64,000 nt of DNA. It comes from Microbaculum marinum. Its GTDB lineage: Bacteria > Pseudomonadota > Alphaproteobacteria > Rhizobiales > Tepidamorphaceae. The translations under genes and the position numbers were made by a program. The stretch lies in assembly GCF_042646165.1 (NCBI RefSeq), contig NZ_JBHRTC010000028.1. One strand, 5' to 3'. How positions within the stretch are numbered: position 1 is the first letter of the stretch; every line of letters starts with the position of its first letter. The notes below the pieces were generated by a model. It saw only the letters and a program-made list of their open reading frames with translations. It was not told the DNA's origin and searched no databases. Positions 9,845-20,136 of this stretch are shown here, in pieces.

Positions 9845-11170
9845 TCAGTTCGGAACCGCACCGTCGGGATTCGGCGGGAACAGGCTGTTGACCTCGACCC
9901 CGCGCAGCAGGTCCAGCGCGTAGTTGAGCTGCTTGTCGTCTTCCTTGTCCGGCGGAACGTAGGCGGACGAGCCGCCTTCTTCCTCTTCACCCTCGGTCGT
10001 CAGGTGGCCGCGCAGGGAGGATTCGCCCTTCGAGGTGGTCGCGCCCTTCAGTTCCTCGGGAACGTCCTGCTCGACGAGGATGTCTGGATCGATGCCCTTG
10101 GCCTGGATCGAGCGGCCGGACGGCGTGAAGTAGCGCGCCGTGGTCAGTCGCAAGGCGCCGTTGGAGCCGAGCGGAATGATCGTCTGGACCGACCCCTTGC
10201 CGAAGGAACGGGTGCCCAGCACCGTGGCCCGCCGATGGTCCTGCAGCGCGCCCGCGACGATCTCGGAGGCCGAGGCCGATCCTCCGTTGATCAGGACGAT
10301 CACCGGCTTGCCCTTGATCAGGTCGCCCGAACGCGCGTTGTAGCGCTGGCTCTCGTCGGCGGTGCGGCCCCGCGTCGAGACGATCTCGCCGCGGTCGAGG
10401 AAGGCATCGGAGACCGCGATGGCCTGGTCGAGCAGCCCGCCGGGATTGTTACGCAGGTCGATGACGAAGCCCTTCAGGTCCTCTTCCGGGATCTCGTCTT
10501 CCAGTTCCTCGATTGCCGACTTCAGGTTGTCGAAGGTCTGCTCGTTGAACTGCGTGACCCGGACATAGCCGACATCGTCTTCCGTGTTGTAGCGCACGGC
10601 GCGGATCTGAATGATGTCGCGCACCACCTCGATGTCGATCGGCTCTTCGGCGTCGCCCCGGCGGATGGTCAGCTTGATGGGCGTGTTGATCCGCCCGCGC
10701 ATCTTCTCGACGGCTTCCGCCAGTGTCAGGCCCTGCACCGCCTCGCCGTCGAGATGGGTGATGAGGTCGCCTGCCAGCACGCCGGCACGGGCGGCCGGCG
10801 TGTCGTCGATCGGCGTGACGACCTTTACCAGACCGTCCTCCATCGTCACCTCGATGCCGAGGCCGCCGAATTCGCCGCGCGTCTGCACCTGCATGTCGCG
10901 GTAGCTTTTCGGGGACATGTAGCTCGAATGGGGATCGAGCGCGGCCAGCATGCCGTTGATCGCCGATTCGACGAGTTCGGAATCCGCCGGCTCCTCGACA
11001 TAGTCGGCCTTCACGCGTTCGAATACGTCGCCGAACAGGTTCAGCTGACGATAGGTGTCGGCGTTCCCCGCGGCTTCGGCGACACCGCTCATCTGCCAAG
11101 GCTGCGATACGGCAAAGGTTGCCGCCGCGCCCATCATCATTCCGAATACGAGTATCGTGGCTCTGCGCAT
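9845..11170 (-). CDS. ctpA: carboxyl-terminal processing protease (S41 family)
   Basis: A 441-residue periplasmic S41 peptidase. It has an N-terminal signal/anchor (MRRATILVFGMMMGAAATFA), a PDZ domain at roughly residues 85-165 (GLGIEVTMEDGLVKVV) and a Ser-Lys catalytic domain with the serine in INGGSASASEIVAGAL and the lysine in GTRSFGKGSVQT. The C-terminus carries an acidic, Ser/Gly-rich stretch. The ATG at 11170 shares one base with the stop of the EnvC-like gene (TAATG), so the two are coupled. The pairing fits a role in envelope/peptidoglycan maintenance. Confidence 0.95.
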   Translation of the reverse strand: MRRATILVFGMMMGAAATFAVSQPWQMSGVAEAAGNADTYRQLNLFGDVFERVKADYVEEPADSELVESAINGMLAALDPHSSYMSPKSYRDMQVQTRGEFGGLGIEVTMEDGLVKVVTPIDDTPAARAGVLAGDLITHLDGEAVQGLTLAEAVEKMRGRINTPIKLTIRRGDAEEPIDIEVVRDIIQIRAVRYNTEDDVGYVRVTQFNEQTFDNLKSAIEELEDEIPEEDLKGFVIDLRNNPGGLLDQAIAVSDAFLDRGEIVSTRGRTADESQRYNARSGDLIKGKPVIVLINGGSASASEIVAGALQDHRRATVLGTRSFGKGSVQTIIPLGSNGALRLTTARYFTPSGRSIQAKGIDPDILVEQDVPEELKGATTSKGESSLRGHLTTEGEEEEGGSSAYVPPDKEDDKQLNYALDLLRGVEVNSLFPPNPDGAVPN

Positions 11171-12534
11171 TATCCGCCTACTCCCGTGCGGCCTTCCGCC
11201 CACCATGGGGCGGGATCGATGGAACGTCCATCCTTACGAAATTCAATATATAGGACCGGCTGGCTGCGGCCGACAGTCACGTTTGTGGCACTCGCCAGAA
11301 CAAGCCCGCCCATCTGCCCGACAGGTTCGCCTGCCAGCACGAACTGGCCTAGGCTCACCGCGATCTTGTCCATGCCGGCGAGAAGGACATGATATCCGTC
11401 GCCGGCGTTCAGGATCAAGAGTTGTCCATATGATCGGAACGGACCCGCGTATACGACCCAGCCGTCGCTCGGTGCAATGATCTGGGCCTGCGCCCGCGTT
11501 GCGACCGAGATGCCGCGGGCGGCCGATCCAAAGTCGTCGGGGCTGCCAAAGCCGTGCACGACGGCGCCGTTGACGGGCATCGGCAGAAGACCTTTCGCAT
11601 CCGAAAAGGCGATCGCCGGCTCGAGCCGGGACGGGTTGCGCAGTGCGCCGAGGGCGTCGCGCGGCGTCAGCGGCGCCCGGCTGGTCAGGGCGGCCTGGCT
11701 CCTGGCGAGCTCGATCTCGCGGTCGATCGAGGCGATCAGTTCCTCGAGGTTCTGTGCCTCCTCGGCAAGCTTGCGCGCCTTCTCCCGGATTTCGCCTAGT
11801 TCGCTCTCGCTCTGCTGCGCGCTTTGCTGCTTGGCCTCGATCAGGGCGGCAACACGCTTGCGCTCGCCGTCGAGATCACGGTTCTGGGCAATGAAGCGTG
11901 CCTTCTCTGTTTCGATCTGCCGTTTCAGGCGCGCCATCTCCTGAAGGTCGGAGGCGAGCGCTTCCGTCTCGATCCGCAGACCGGGCAGGACCGCGCCGAG
12001 CAGGATCGCCGTTCGCACCGTCTTCAGCGCGTCGTCGGGATTGACCAGAACGGCTGGCGGCGGACGACGCCCCATCCGTTGCAATGCGCCGAGCAACTCG
12101 GCAAGCAGTGCGGATCGCCCGCGGAAGGACTGGCGCAGCTGGTCCTCGCGCTCCTCCAGCATCGCCAGCCGGTCCTCCACGGCTTCAATGTTTCCTTCGA
12201 TGTCCTGGATCCGTCCGGCCGTCGCGATCAGTTGTTCGTTCAGTGCGGCGCGATCCTTGCGCAGGGCCTCGATCTCCGCCGCCAGCTCCTGTTCGGCCCT
12301 GCGGCTTGCCTCGATGTCCTGCCGGACGGCCTTCAGCGCTTCTTCCTTCTCCGAACGCTCGGCGGTCTGCTCGCCTGGCGCGTCGCCGGGCTGGCCTTCC
12401 TCCGCACCGGCGGCGACGGCCAAGGCAGACGCCAGCCCGGCCGCCAGCACGATCGCGACGATCGTGGCGGTCAGGGATTCGCGGCGGCTTCGGGTTCGCG
12501 GGCGCATCGGCGCGGAGTCTAGACTGGTGAACAT
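11170..12534 (-). CDS. EnvC-like murein hydrolase activator (degenerate LytM/M23)
   Basis: A 454-residue secreted protein. A signal peptide lies in the first 45 residues (TATIVAIVLAAGLASALAVAAGAEEG), followed by a long Glu/Arg-rich coiled coil (about 50-290) and a C-terminal M23/LytM-type domain (about 335-450). The LytM domain lacks the zinc-binding histidines of active M23 enzymes: the expected histidine positions read HGFGSPDDFG and YHVLLAGM. As with EnvC it probably activates amidases rather than cutting peptidoglycan. Two starts are possible, ATG at 12534 and ATG at 12507; neither has a strong ribosome site. It is coupled to ctpA. Confidence 0.85.
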   Translation of the reverse strand: MFTSLDSAPMRPRTRSRRESLTATIVAIVLAAGLASALAVAAGAEEGQPGDAPGEQTAERSEKEEALKAVRQDIEASRRAEQELAAEIEALRKDRAALNEQLIATAGRIQDIEGNIEAVEDRLAMLEEREDQLRQSFRGRSALLAELLGALQRMGRRPPPAVLVNPDDALKTVRTAILLGAVLPGLRIETEALASDLQEMARLKRQIETEKARFIAQNRDLDGERKRVAALIEAKQQSAQQSESELGEIREKARKLAEEAQNLEELIASIDREIELARSQAALTSRAPLTPRDALGALRNPSRLEPAIAFSDAKGLLPMPVNGAVVHGFGSPDDFGSAARGISVATRAQAQIIAPSDGWVVYAGPFRSYGQLLILNAGDGYHVLLAGMDKIAVSLGQFVLAGEPVGQMGGLVLASATNVTVGRSQPVLYIEFRKDGRSIDPAPWWAEGRTGVGG

Positions 12535-12635
12535 TAACGGCTTGATAAGCCTAGCAATGCGGCAACATCACGATGGCCGCCAGTTACGGTTTGGTCATGC
12601 GCCACAGGGCGCGGCGGCCGGCGGCCCGGACATGG

Positions 12636-13103
12636 TCACGCCCGATGATAGGGATGTCCCGTCAGGATGGTCACCGCGCGATAGAGCTGTTCCGCGGCCA
12701 TGGCGCGGACCAACTGGTGCGGCCAGGTCATGGCGCCGAAGGACAGGATCAGATCGGCCTTCGTGCGCGCCGCGCGGCCGTGTCCGTCCGGTCCGCCAAT
12801 GAGCACAGATGTCGCCGGGACACCCTCGTCGCGCCAGGACGCCAGGGTCTGCGCAAAGGTCTCGCTCGATATGTTTCGGCCGCGTTCGTCCAGGACGATC
12901 CGCTTCGCCCCCGCCGGCACGCGGGCGAGCAGCGTCTCGGCTTCCGCCTCGGGGGACTTTCCGTCGCCGAACTCGACCACCTCGAAAGCCGAAAGGCCGA
13001 TGGCCCGGCCGCCGGCACGGGCGCGGTCCAGGTAGCGATCGACGAGGTCGCGCTCCGGTGATGCCGCCTTGAGGCGGCCGATTGAAAGGATTTCGATGCG
13101 CAT
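12636..13103 (-). CDS. rlmH: 23S rRNA (pseudouridine1915-N3)-methyltransferase RlmH
   Basis: A 155-residue SPOUT methyltransferase that modifies pseudouridine 1915 in helix 69 of 23S rRNA. The family's C-terminal knot is clear: IGGPDGHG, LSFGAMTWPHQLVRAM and EQLYRAVTILTGHPYHR at the very end. Length and start (MRIEILSIGRLK, preceded by GAAAGG) are standard. It lies 75 bases downstream of rsfS, with a strong stem-loop in the gap. Confidence 0.96.
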   Translation of the reverse strand: MRIEILSIGRLKAASPERDLVDRYLDRARAGGRAIGLSAFEVVEFGDGKSPEAEAETLLARVPAGAKRIVLDERGRNISSETFAQTLASWRDEGVPATSVLIGGPDGHGRAARTKADLILSFGAMTWPHQLVRAMAAEQLYRAVTILTGHPYHRA

Positions 13104-13121
13104 TGCGTTGCGCGCGCAAGC

Positions 13122-13143
13122 GCGCCGGCCGGAGGGCCGGCGC
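13122..13143 (-). other. perfect stem-loop between rsfS and rlmH
   Basis: A 9-bp inverted repeat, GCGCCGGCC and GGCCGGCGC, with a 4-base loop. It lies in the 75-base gap between the rsfS stop and the rlmH start. No T-run follows on either strand, so it is more likely an RNA processing or stabilising element than a strong terminator. Confidence 0.5.
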
Positions 13144-13178
13144 AGCCCGTGTCGCGGCGGCCGACGGTCAGTCGGCGG

Positions 13179-13556
13179 TCAGATCACCATCCGTTCCCGC
13201 GGAATCTCCGACGACCACATCTTCTCCAGATTGTAGAAGCTGCGGACCTCGGGACGGAACAGATGCACGATCACGTCACCGGCGTCGATCAGTACCCAGT
13301 CGCACGCCTCCAGGCCCTCGACGCCGACCTTGCCGTAGCCGGCGTCCTTCAGGGCCCGCAGCAACCGATCGGCCACCGCGCCGACGTGACGGTCGGAACG
13401 CCCGGTGCCGACAATCATGGCGTCGGCGATCGATGATTTGCCTGTGAGATCGATAGTGACGATGTCTTCCGCTTTGCCGTCTTCCAGCGCGGTCAGGATC
13501 GTCTCGAGCAGACCGTCCGACGGATCAACCTGTCGGTCAGCCGCAAGGGGAGGCAC
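13179..13556 (-). CDS. rsfS: ribosome silencing factor RsfS
   Basis: A 125-residue DUF143 protein that binds ribosomal protein L14 and blocks subunit joining under starvation. Family motifs are DIVTIDLTGKSSIADAMIVGTG, GLEACDWVLIDAGDVIVHLF and RSFYNLEKMW. The start is GTG at 13556; the frame upstream reaches a stop without any ATG. It sits between nadD and rlmH as in many alphaproteobacteria. Confidence 0.94.
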   Translation of the reverse strand: MPPLAADRQVDPSDGLLETILTALEDGKAEDIVTIDLTGKSSIADAMIVGTGRSDRHVGAVADRLLRALKDAGYGKVGVEGLEACDWVLIDAGDVIVHLFRPEVRSFYNLEKMWSSEIPRERMVI

Positions 13557-13728
13557 GCCGCGGACGACGCCCTCAGCGGACTTCGATGGTGTCAGGGGTT
13601 CTACCTCTCGTCATACCATCCGAGAATTACGGCAGCCTTCGCTTCGGCGCACTTACTGCCAACACTAAGATAGGGCATTCACTGTAACGTTTTCAATAAG
13701 TGGGCCGAGATTCCGCCAGCGCAACCCG

Positions 13729-14352
13729 TCAGCTGCCCTCCTTGGACAGCGTTCGCAGCTTTGTCGAGGACTGCGACGAGCGGCGACCGTGCAGGAAAAC
13801 CCAAGCCGGCGGCTGGCAGAAGGGCAGGACCGGCGCGTCCGACTCCTTGATGCGGTAGGGAGCAAGCCAGGTCGCCGCTGCCCCGGTCGGGCCGTGGAAC
13901 GTGTGGCCCGGCCGGTCGATGACGGCGATCGGCACCAGCGCGGCGATTTCCCGCCAGGCGTGCCAGCGATGGAAACCGGAGAGATTGTCGGCACCCATCA
14001 GCCAGACGAACCTCAGCGTCGGGCCGCGCCGCCGCAGGTAGCGCAGCGTGTCGCGTGTGCGGCTCATTCCGACATCCGCTTCGATCGCCGTGACATGGAT
14101 ACGCGGATGGGCGGCAATGGCGCGGGCTTGTTCGATCCGCTCGCCCAGCGGCTTCAGATTTCCTTTTTCCTTCAGCGGGTTGCCCGGGGTTATCAACCAC
14201 CAGACGGCGTCCAGCCGGAGGCGCTTCAGGGCGATCTCGCTGATCAGCCGATGGCCCGGATGAGGCGGGTTGAAAGAGCCGCCGAGCAGGCCAATCCGCT
14301 GCCCCGGCCCGTGCGTCGGCAGGACCGGCCAGATACCCCCGCCTTGCGTCAC
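13729..14352 (-). CDS. nadD: nicotinate-nucleotide adenylyltransferase
   Basis: A 207-residue nucleotidyltransferase that adenylates nicotinate mononucleotide in NAD biosynthesis. The N-terminal motif is [16 protein letters not shown], with the GxFxPxHxGH signature, and the C-terminal SSTKLR motif contacts the nucleotide. The start is GTG at 14352, overlapping the proA stop by four bases (GTGA), which implies coupling. The 172 bases between nadD and rsfS contain no other gene. Confidence 0.95.
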   Translation of the reverse strand: MTQGGGIWPVLPTHGPGQRIGLLGGSFNPPHPGHRLISEIALKRLRLDAVWWLITPGNPLKEKGNLKPLGERIEQARAIAAHPRIHVTAIEADVGMSRTRDTLRYLRRRGPTLRFVWLMGADNLSGFHRWHAWREIAALVPIAVIDRPGHTFHGPTGAAATWLAPYRIKESDAPVLPFCQPPAWVFLHGRRSSQSSTKLRTLSKEGS

Positions 14353-15653
14353 GGGCGCGTCTGGCCGGAGCCGCGCACCCGGTACTTGAAGCTGGTGAGT
14401 TGCTCCACGCCGACCGGACCGCGCGCGTGCATCCGGCCGGTGGCGATGCCGATCTCGGCGCCCATGCCGAATTCGCCCCCGTCGGCGAACTGTGTGGAGG
14501 CGTTGTGCAGCAGGATTGCCGAATCGACCCTTGCAAAGAACTCCGCGGCTGCGGCCTCGTCATCGGTGACGATCGCCTCGGTGTGGTGCGAACCGTAGGC
14601 GTCGATGTGCCCGATCGCCGCCTCCAGCCCGTCGACGACCTTGACCGCGATGACGGCGTCGAGGAATTCCTTGCCGTAATCCCCGGCAAAGGCCGGCTTC
14701 ACCCGCGAATCGGCGGCGAGGGTCGCCTCGTCGCCGCGAACCTCGCAGCCGGCCTCGAGCAGCGCGGTCACCAGCGGCTTCAGGTGCGAATCTGCGAGCG
14801 CCGTGTCGATCAGCAGCGTCTCGGCTGCGCCGCAGATGCCGGTGCGGCGCATCTTGGCGTTGACGACAATAGCCTTCGCCATCTCGAGGTCCGCCGGGGC
14901 GTGGACGTAGATGTGGCAGATGCCTTCGAGGTGCGCGAAGACCGGCACGCGCGCCTCGGACTGGACGCGCTCGACCAGGCTGCGGCCGCCTCGCGGCACG
15001 ATCACGTCGATGGTCCCGCCAAGGCCGCGCAGCATCTCGCCGACGGCGGCGCGTTCGGTGGTCGGGACGATCTGGATCGCATCGCCGGGCAGCCCGGCGG
15101 ACTCGAGCCCTTCTACCAGGCAGGCGTGGATGGCGCGTGAAGAATGCGTGCTCTCCGAGCCCGGGCGGAGGATCACCGCGTTGCCGGCCTTCAGGCAGAG
15201 CGCGCCGGCATCGGCCGTGACGTTGGGACGGCTCTCGAAGACGACGCCGATGACGCCGAGCGGCGTGCGCACCCGCTCGATGTGCAGGCCGTTCGGCCGG
15301 TCCCACTCGGCGATCACCGTCCCGACGGGATCGGCGAGTGCGGCGATGTCCTCGACGCCGCGCGCCATCGCCTCGATCCGGGCCGGGTCAAGCTTCAGCC
15401 GGTCGAGAAATGCGCCGGCCGTGCCGTTTTCCTCCGCCGCCTCCATGTCGCGGCGGTTGGCCGCCAGGAGGTCGTCCGAGCGCGCGCGAAGGGCGGCGGC
15501 CATGGCGGCCAGCGCCTCGTCCTTGCGAGCGCTCGGCGTCACCGCAAGCACGCCGGCGGCCACGCGGGCGCGCTCGCCAAGCCCAAGCATGAGCGCTGCG
15601 ATGTCGTCCTGCGCCCGATCCGAACGGACAAAATCCTTCACTTCGGCGGTCAT
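14349..15653 (-). CDS. proA: glutamate-5-semialdehyde dehydrogenase
   Basis: A 434-residue NADPH-dependent enzyme, second step of proline synthesis, reducing gamma-glutamyl phosphate. The catalytic cysteine is in [16 protein letters not shown]. The N-terminal region [16 protein letters not shown] and the motif IEVIVPRGG-like ([16 protein letters not shown]) fit the family. It starts 18 bases downstream of the proB stop and overlaps nadD by four bases. Confidence 0.97.
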   Translation of the reverse strand: MTAEVKDFVRSDRAQDDIAALMLGLGERARVAAGVLAVTPSARKDEALAAMAAALRARSDDLLAANRRDMEAAEENGTAGAFLDRLKLDPARIEAMARGVEDIAALADPVGTVIAEWDRPNGLHIERVRTPLGVIGVVFESRPNVTADAGALCLKAGNAVILRPGSESTHSSRAIHACLVEGLESAGLPGDAIQIVPTTERAAVGEMLRGLGGTIDVIVPRGGRSLVERVQSEARVPVFAHLEGICHIYVHAPADLEMAKAIVVNAKMRRTGICGAAETLLIDTALADSHLKPLVTALLEAGCEVRGDEATLAADSRVKPAFAGDYGKEFLDAVIAVKVVDGLEAAIGHIDAYGSHHTEAIVTDDEAAAAEFFARVDSAILLHNASTQFADGGEFGMGAEIGIATGRMHARGPVGVEQLTSFKYRVRGSGQTRP

Positions 15654-15671
15654 TTCGTCCCTCGTCGTTCC

Positions 15672-16837
15672 TCAGGTCTTCTTCAGGGTCAGATCATCCC
15701 GGTGGACCATTTCGGCGCGACCGGCATAGCCGAGAATACCGAAGATTTCCCGGCTGTTGCGACCGATGATCCGCCCGGCATCGACACAGTCATAGGCCGA
15801 CAGGCCGCGACCGATCTCGCGGCCGGCAGTATCCCGGATGATCACCGCATCGCCGCGGGCGAAGCGGCCCTCGACGGCGCGCACGCCGGCGGGCAGCAGG
15901 CTTTTCCCCTGCTGCAGCGCCCGTGCGGCTCCGTCGTCGACGATCATCGTCCCGCGCGGCTCGAGCGCCCCGGCGATCCATCGCTTGCGGGCAGCGATCG
16001 GATCGCCGTGCGGACGGAACCAGGTCGCTTTGCCGCCGGCGTCGATCGCGGCGAGCGGATGAGCGACATGCCCCGACCCGATCACCATCGCGGTGCCGGC
16101 CGACGTGGCGATCTTGGCGGCCTCGATCTTGGTCAGCATGCCGCCGCGCGACAGTTCGGATCCCGCCGAGCCGGCCATCGCCTCGATCTCCGGCGTCACC
16201 GCCTCGACGGTCTCGACAAAGCGGGCGTCGGGGCTGCTGGCGGGCGGGGCGGTGTAGAGGCCGTCGACGTCGGACAGAAGCACCAGGCAGTCGGCACTCA
16301 TCATGGTGGCAATCCGAGCCGCCAGCCGGTCGTTGTCGCCGTAGCGGATCTCGGTCGTGGCCACGGTATCGTTCTCGTTGATCACCGGGACGGCCCCGAG
16401 CTTCAGCAGCGTCTGCATGGTGGAACGGGCATTGAGGTACCGACGGCGCTCCTCGGTGTCGCCGAGCGTGACGAGGATCTGTCCGGCCGCGATGTGGTGC
16501 GCGCCGAGCGCCTCCGACCAGGCCCGTGCGAGCGCGATCTGGCCAACCGCCGCTGCGCCCTGGCTCTCCTCCAGACGCAACGGCCCGCGCGGCATACCGA
16601 GCACCGAGCGGCCGAGCGCGATCGCGCCGGAGGAGACCATTATCGCCTCACCCCCATGGACGATGTGGGCGGCGATATCGGCGGCCAGTGTCGCCAGCCA
16701 GCCGTGCTTCAGCCCGGTGGCAGGATCGACGAGCAACGAGGAGCCAACCTTCACCACGATCCGCCGGTGGGCACGCAGGCGACCGTCCGCCCGTCCGGCA
16801 CCGGAAGCAAAACGCTCCTTCACTCCGGCCCCGCCCA

Positions 16838-16838
<1 letters not shown>
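15672..16838 (-). CDS. proB: glutamate 5-kinase
   Basis: A 388-residue kinase for the first step of proline synthesis. The amino-acid-kinase domain begins with [17 protein letters not shown] and includes [14 protein letters not shown] and [20 protein letters not shown]-terminal PUA domain (about 290-375) is present, as in long-form ProB. The ATG at 16838 shares one base with the obgE stop (TGATG); the longer open frame upstream is a shadow of obgE. Confidence 0.96.
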
Positions 16839-18447
<1,609 letters not shown>

Positions 18448-18477
18448 CGTCTTGGCAAGGCGCGTTTCAAACGACAA

Positions 18478-18505
18478 CGGGGGAGACGGTGTCCCGTCTC
18501 CCCCG
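18478..18505 (-). terminator. strong hairpin downstream of rplU-rpmA
   Basis: A perfect 12-bp inverted repeat, CGGGGGAGACGG and CCGTCTCCCCCG, with a 4-base loop, 64 bases past the rpmA stop. On the minus strand it is followed by TTGTCGTTTG, a weak T-rich tail. It probably ends or attenuates the ribosomal-protein transcript ahead of the GNAT-obgE genes. Confidence 0.6.
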
Positions 18506-18568
18506 GCTGTCTCGTCTGGTTCTCGCTGCAGACCGCCGGGCTCGATCAGGACACCGGCGGACGGCCGG

Positions 18569-18835
18569 CTACTCGGCCGGCGAGGGCGAAACCACGGATA
18601 CGTACTGGCGTCCGCCGGTCGTGGTGCGGAACTCGACGGTGCCTTCGGTCAGGGCGAAGATCGTGTGATCCTTGCCGAGACCGACATTGACGCCGGGATG
18701 ATACTTGGTGCCGCGCTGGCGGATGATGATGTTGCCGGCGACCACCTGCTCGCCGCCATACTTCTTGACGCCGAGGCGGCGGCCGATCGTGTCGCGGCCG
18801 TTGCGGGACGAACCGCCTGCTTTCTTGTGTGCCAT
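18569..18835 (-). CDS. rpmA: 50S ribosomal protein L27
   Basis: An 88-residue large-subunit protein near the peptidyl-transferase centre. It starts [15 protein letters not shown] and includes [24 protein letters not shown], both diagnostic of L27. It lies 12 bases downstream of rplU and forms the usual rplU-rpmA unit. Confidence 0.98.
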   Translation of the reverse strand: MAHKKAGGSSRNGRDTIGRRLGVKKYGGEQVVAGNIIIRQRGTKYHPGVNVGLGKDHTIFALTEGTVEFRTTTGGRQYVSVVSPSPAE

Positions 18836-18847
18836 CGTCCTGATTCC

Positions 18848-19378
18848 TTATTTCTTGTCGGCCGCCGGGGCCTTGGTCTCGGCCGTCGCTTCGGAAGGCG
18901 CCGCCCCCGATTCTGTCGCCGCCGTTTCGGGCGCCGCCGTTTCCGCTGTCACCGTCTCGGCTGCCGCTTCCGCCTGCGCTTCCGCAGTCTTCGCGTCGTC
19001 CTTGGCCGACTTGCCGGGCTTCTGGTCCGCCTTCGGCGCAGCCTTCTTTGCTGACTTCTTGGCGCCGTCGGTGAGAATATCGGTAATCTTCACCACGGTG
19101 AGGTGCTGGCGGTGGCCGGCGGTGCGGCGATAGCCCTTGCGCCGCTTCTTCTTGAAGATGCGCACCTTGTCGCCGCGGGTCTGCTCGACGACCTCGCCGG
19201 CGACGCTGGCACCGGCCACGAACGGCGCGCCGATCGTCGCATTGTCGCCGTCGCCGACCATCAATACCTGGTCGAAGGTCACCGCGGCACCGGCGTCTTC
19301 GGGAAGCTTCTCTATCGTAATCCTGTCGTTAGCGGCGACGCGATACTGCTTGCCGCCCGTCTTGATGACCGCGAACAT
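18848..19378 (-). CDS. rplU: 50S ribosomal protein L21 with long C-terminal tail
   Basis: A 176-residue protein. Residues 1-101 are a complete L21 ([38 protein letters not shown]). The remaining 75 residues are a low-complexity tail of Ala, Glu, Lys and Thr, which roughly doubles the usual bacterial length. Tails of this kind occur in other alphaproteobacteria. The start is ATG at 19378, preceded by AGAAGGA; longer open frames upstream lack L21 similarity. A promoter and a leader hairpin lie upstream. Confidence 0.96.
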   Translation of the reverse strand: MFAVIKTGGKQYRVAANDRITIEKLPEDAGAAVTFDQVLMVGDGDNATIGAPFVAGASVAGEVVEQTRGDKVRIFKKKRRKGYRRTAGHRQHLTVVKITDILTDGAKKSAKKAAPKADQKPGKSAKDDAKTAEAQAEAAAETVTAETAAPETAATESGAAPSEATAETKAPAADKK

Positions 19379-19439
19379 CGGGTCGTGTCCTTCTGTCGTC
19401 GCGCATCCTTCGGCGCCGCGTTTGAAGCGGACTTTGCGG

Positions 19440-19465
19440 GCGCCCGTGATCTTAGGAACGGGCGC
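19440..19465 (-). promoter_or_regulatory. leader hairpin upstream of rplU
   Basis: GCGCCCGT and ACGGGCGC form a perfect 8-bp stem with a 10-base loop in the about 140-base leader between the rplU promoter and its ATG. The position would suit a ribosomal-protein autoregulatory leader, but no specific L21 leader model was tested. Confidence 0.35.
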
Positions 19466-19522
19466 GGGCCTCGGACAGCGCAATTAGGCGCGGCAGCCGT
19501 CAGCTCCGCGCGATGCGGGCGG

Positions 19523-19550
19523 AATATACGGAGCGCGACCGAAGAGTCAA
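19523..19550 (-). promoter_or_regulatory. sigma70-type promoter for rplU-rpmA
   Basis: Read on the minus strand, TTGACT (19550-19545) and TATATT (19528-19523) are separated by 16 bases, close to consensus and notably AT-rich in this GC-rich sequence. It lies about 145 bases upstream of the rplU ATG. Apart from this promoter, the leader hairpin and a tRNA promoter, the 19379-19734 gap contains no gene. Confidence 0.65.
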
Positions 19551-19668
19551 TGCGCAGGGCCGGGTCGAGAGGGCGGCCGCGGACGCCGGGGCGCGGGCGG
19601 ATGGCGGCGCGTCCGGTGTAGGGCCGCCGATCCAGGGCGACACGCGGCGCCGCACGCGAACGCCGACC

Positions 19669-19697
19669 TTGTTCGAGGCGAAAGCGTCGTGTAGTTA
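19669..19697 (+). promoter_or_regulatory. candidate promoter for tRNA-Ser
   Basis: TTGTTC (19669-19674) and TAGTTA (19692-19697) are spaced by 17 bases, 38 bases ahead of the tRNA 5' end. Both boxes match consensus only partly. Confidence 0.35.
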
Positions 19698-19734
19698 GGG
19701 CGCCGTCTCGGCCCTGAGCCGATGCCCCGACCGC

Positions 19735-19824
19735 GGAGAGGTGCCGGAGTGGTCGAACGGGGCGGTCTCGAAAACCGTTGAGCGCGCAAGCGTTCCGAGG
19801 GTTCGAATCCCTCCCTCTCCGCCA
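19735..19824 (+). tRNA. tRNA-Ser (anticodon CGA)
   Basis: A 90-base class II tRNA. The acceptor stem is GGAGAGG pairing with CCTCTCC. The anticodon stem GCGGT/ACCGT closes the loop CTCGAAA, giving anticodon CGA (serine, codon UCG). A long variable arm (GAGCGCGCAAGCGTTC) and a T arm with GGTTCGAATCC follow. The 3' CCA is encoded. It separates the core-gene block on the left from the transport and catabolic genes on the right. Confidence 0.96.
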
Positions 19825-20136
19825 GATCACCCGTCAGGACGCCAAGCGATCGACGCGTTTGGCGTGGGTTCGCCCGGGCCGCCGGCCGTTCCCGCGAGTC
19901 CTGCCTGCCGCACTCAGTCCGGCAACACGGTCCGGCACGCTTGAGATGCCCGCCGCGCCTGCCGATTGCAACCGCCCGCCGAAGACGGCTCCTCAGCCCC
20001 CCTGAGGGCTGCCTAGTTCAGTTCCTTATTGCTGATATAGGAAAATCGTATTTCCGAAATCGCGGTTCCCCCCGAACTGTCTGTGCCGCCCCCGTAGAGG
20101 GGCAGTCGCTGGACAAGACAGCGCTAGGGAGGAAAC
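19825..20136. other. intergenic region between tRNA-Ser and the opsin-containing operon
   Basis: No gene is visible in these 312 bases. CAGCCC/GGGCTG (19994-20011) and, overlapping it, CCTCAG/CTGAGG form competing hairpins that could end leftward-in transcription. GGAAAATCGTATTTCC (20040-20055) is an imperfect palindrome in an AT-rich patch and is a candidate operator or promoter-proximal site for the genes that follow. GCCCC/GGGGC flank a small hairpin near 20090-20105. A strong ribosome binding site (AGGGAGGA) precedes the ATG at 20137. Confidence 0.4.
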
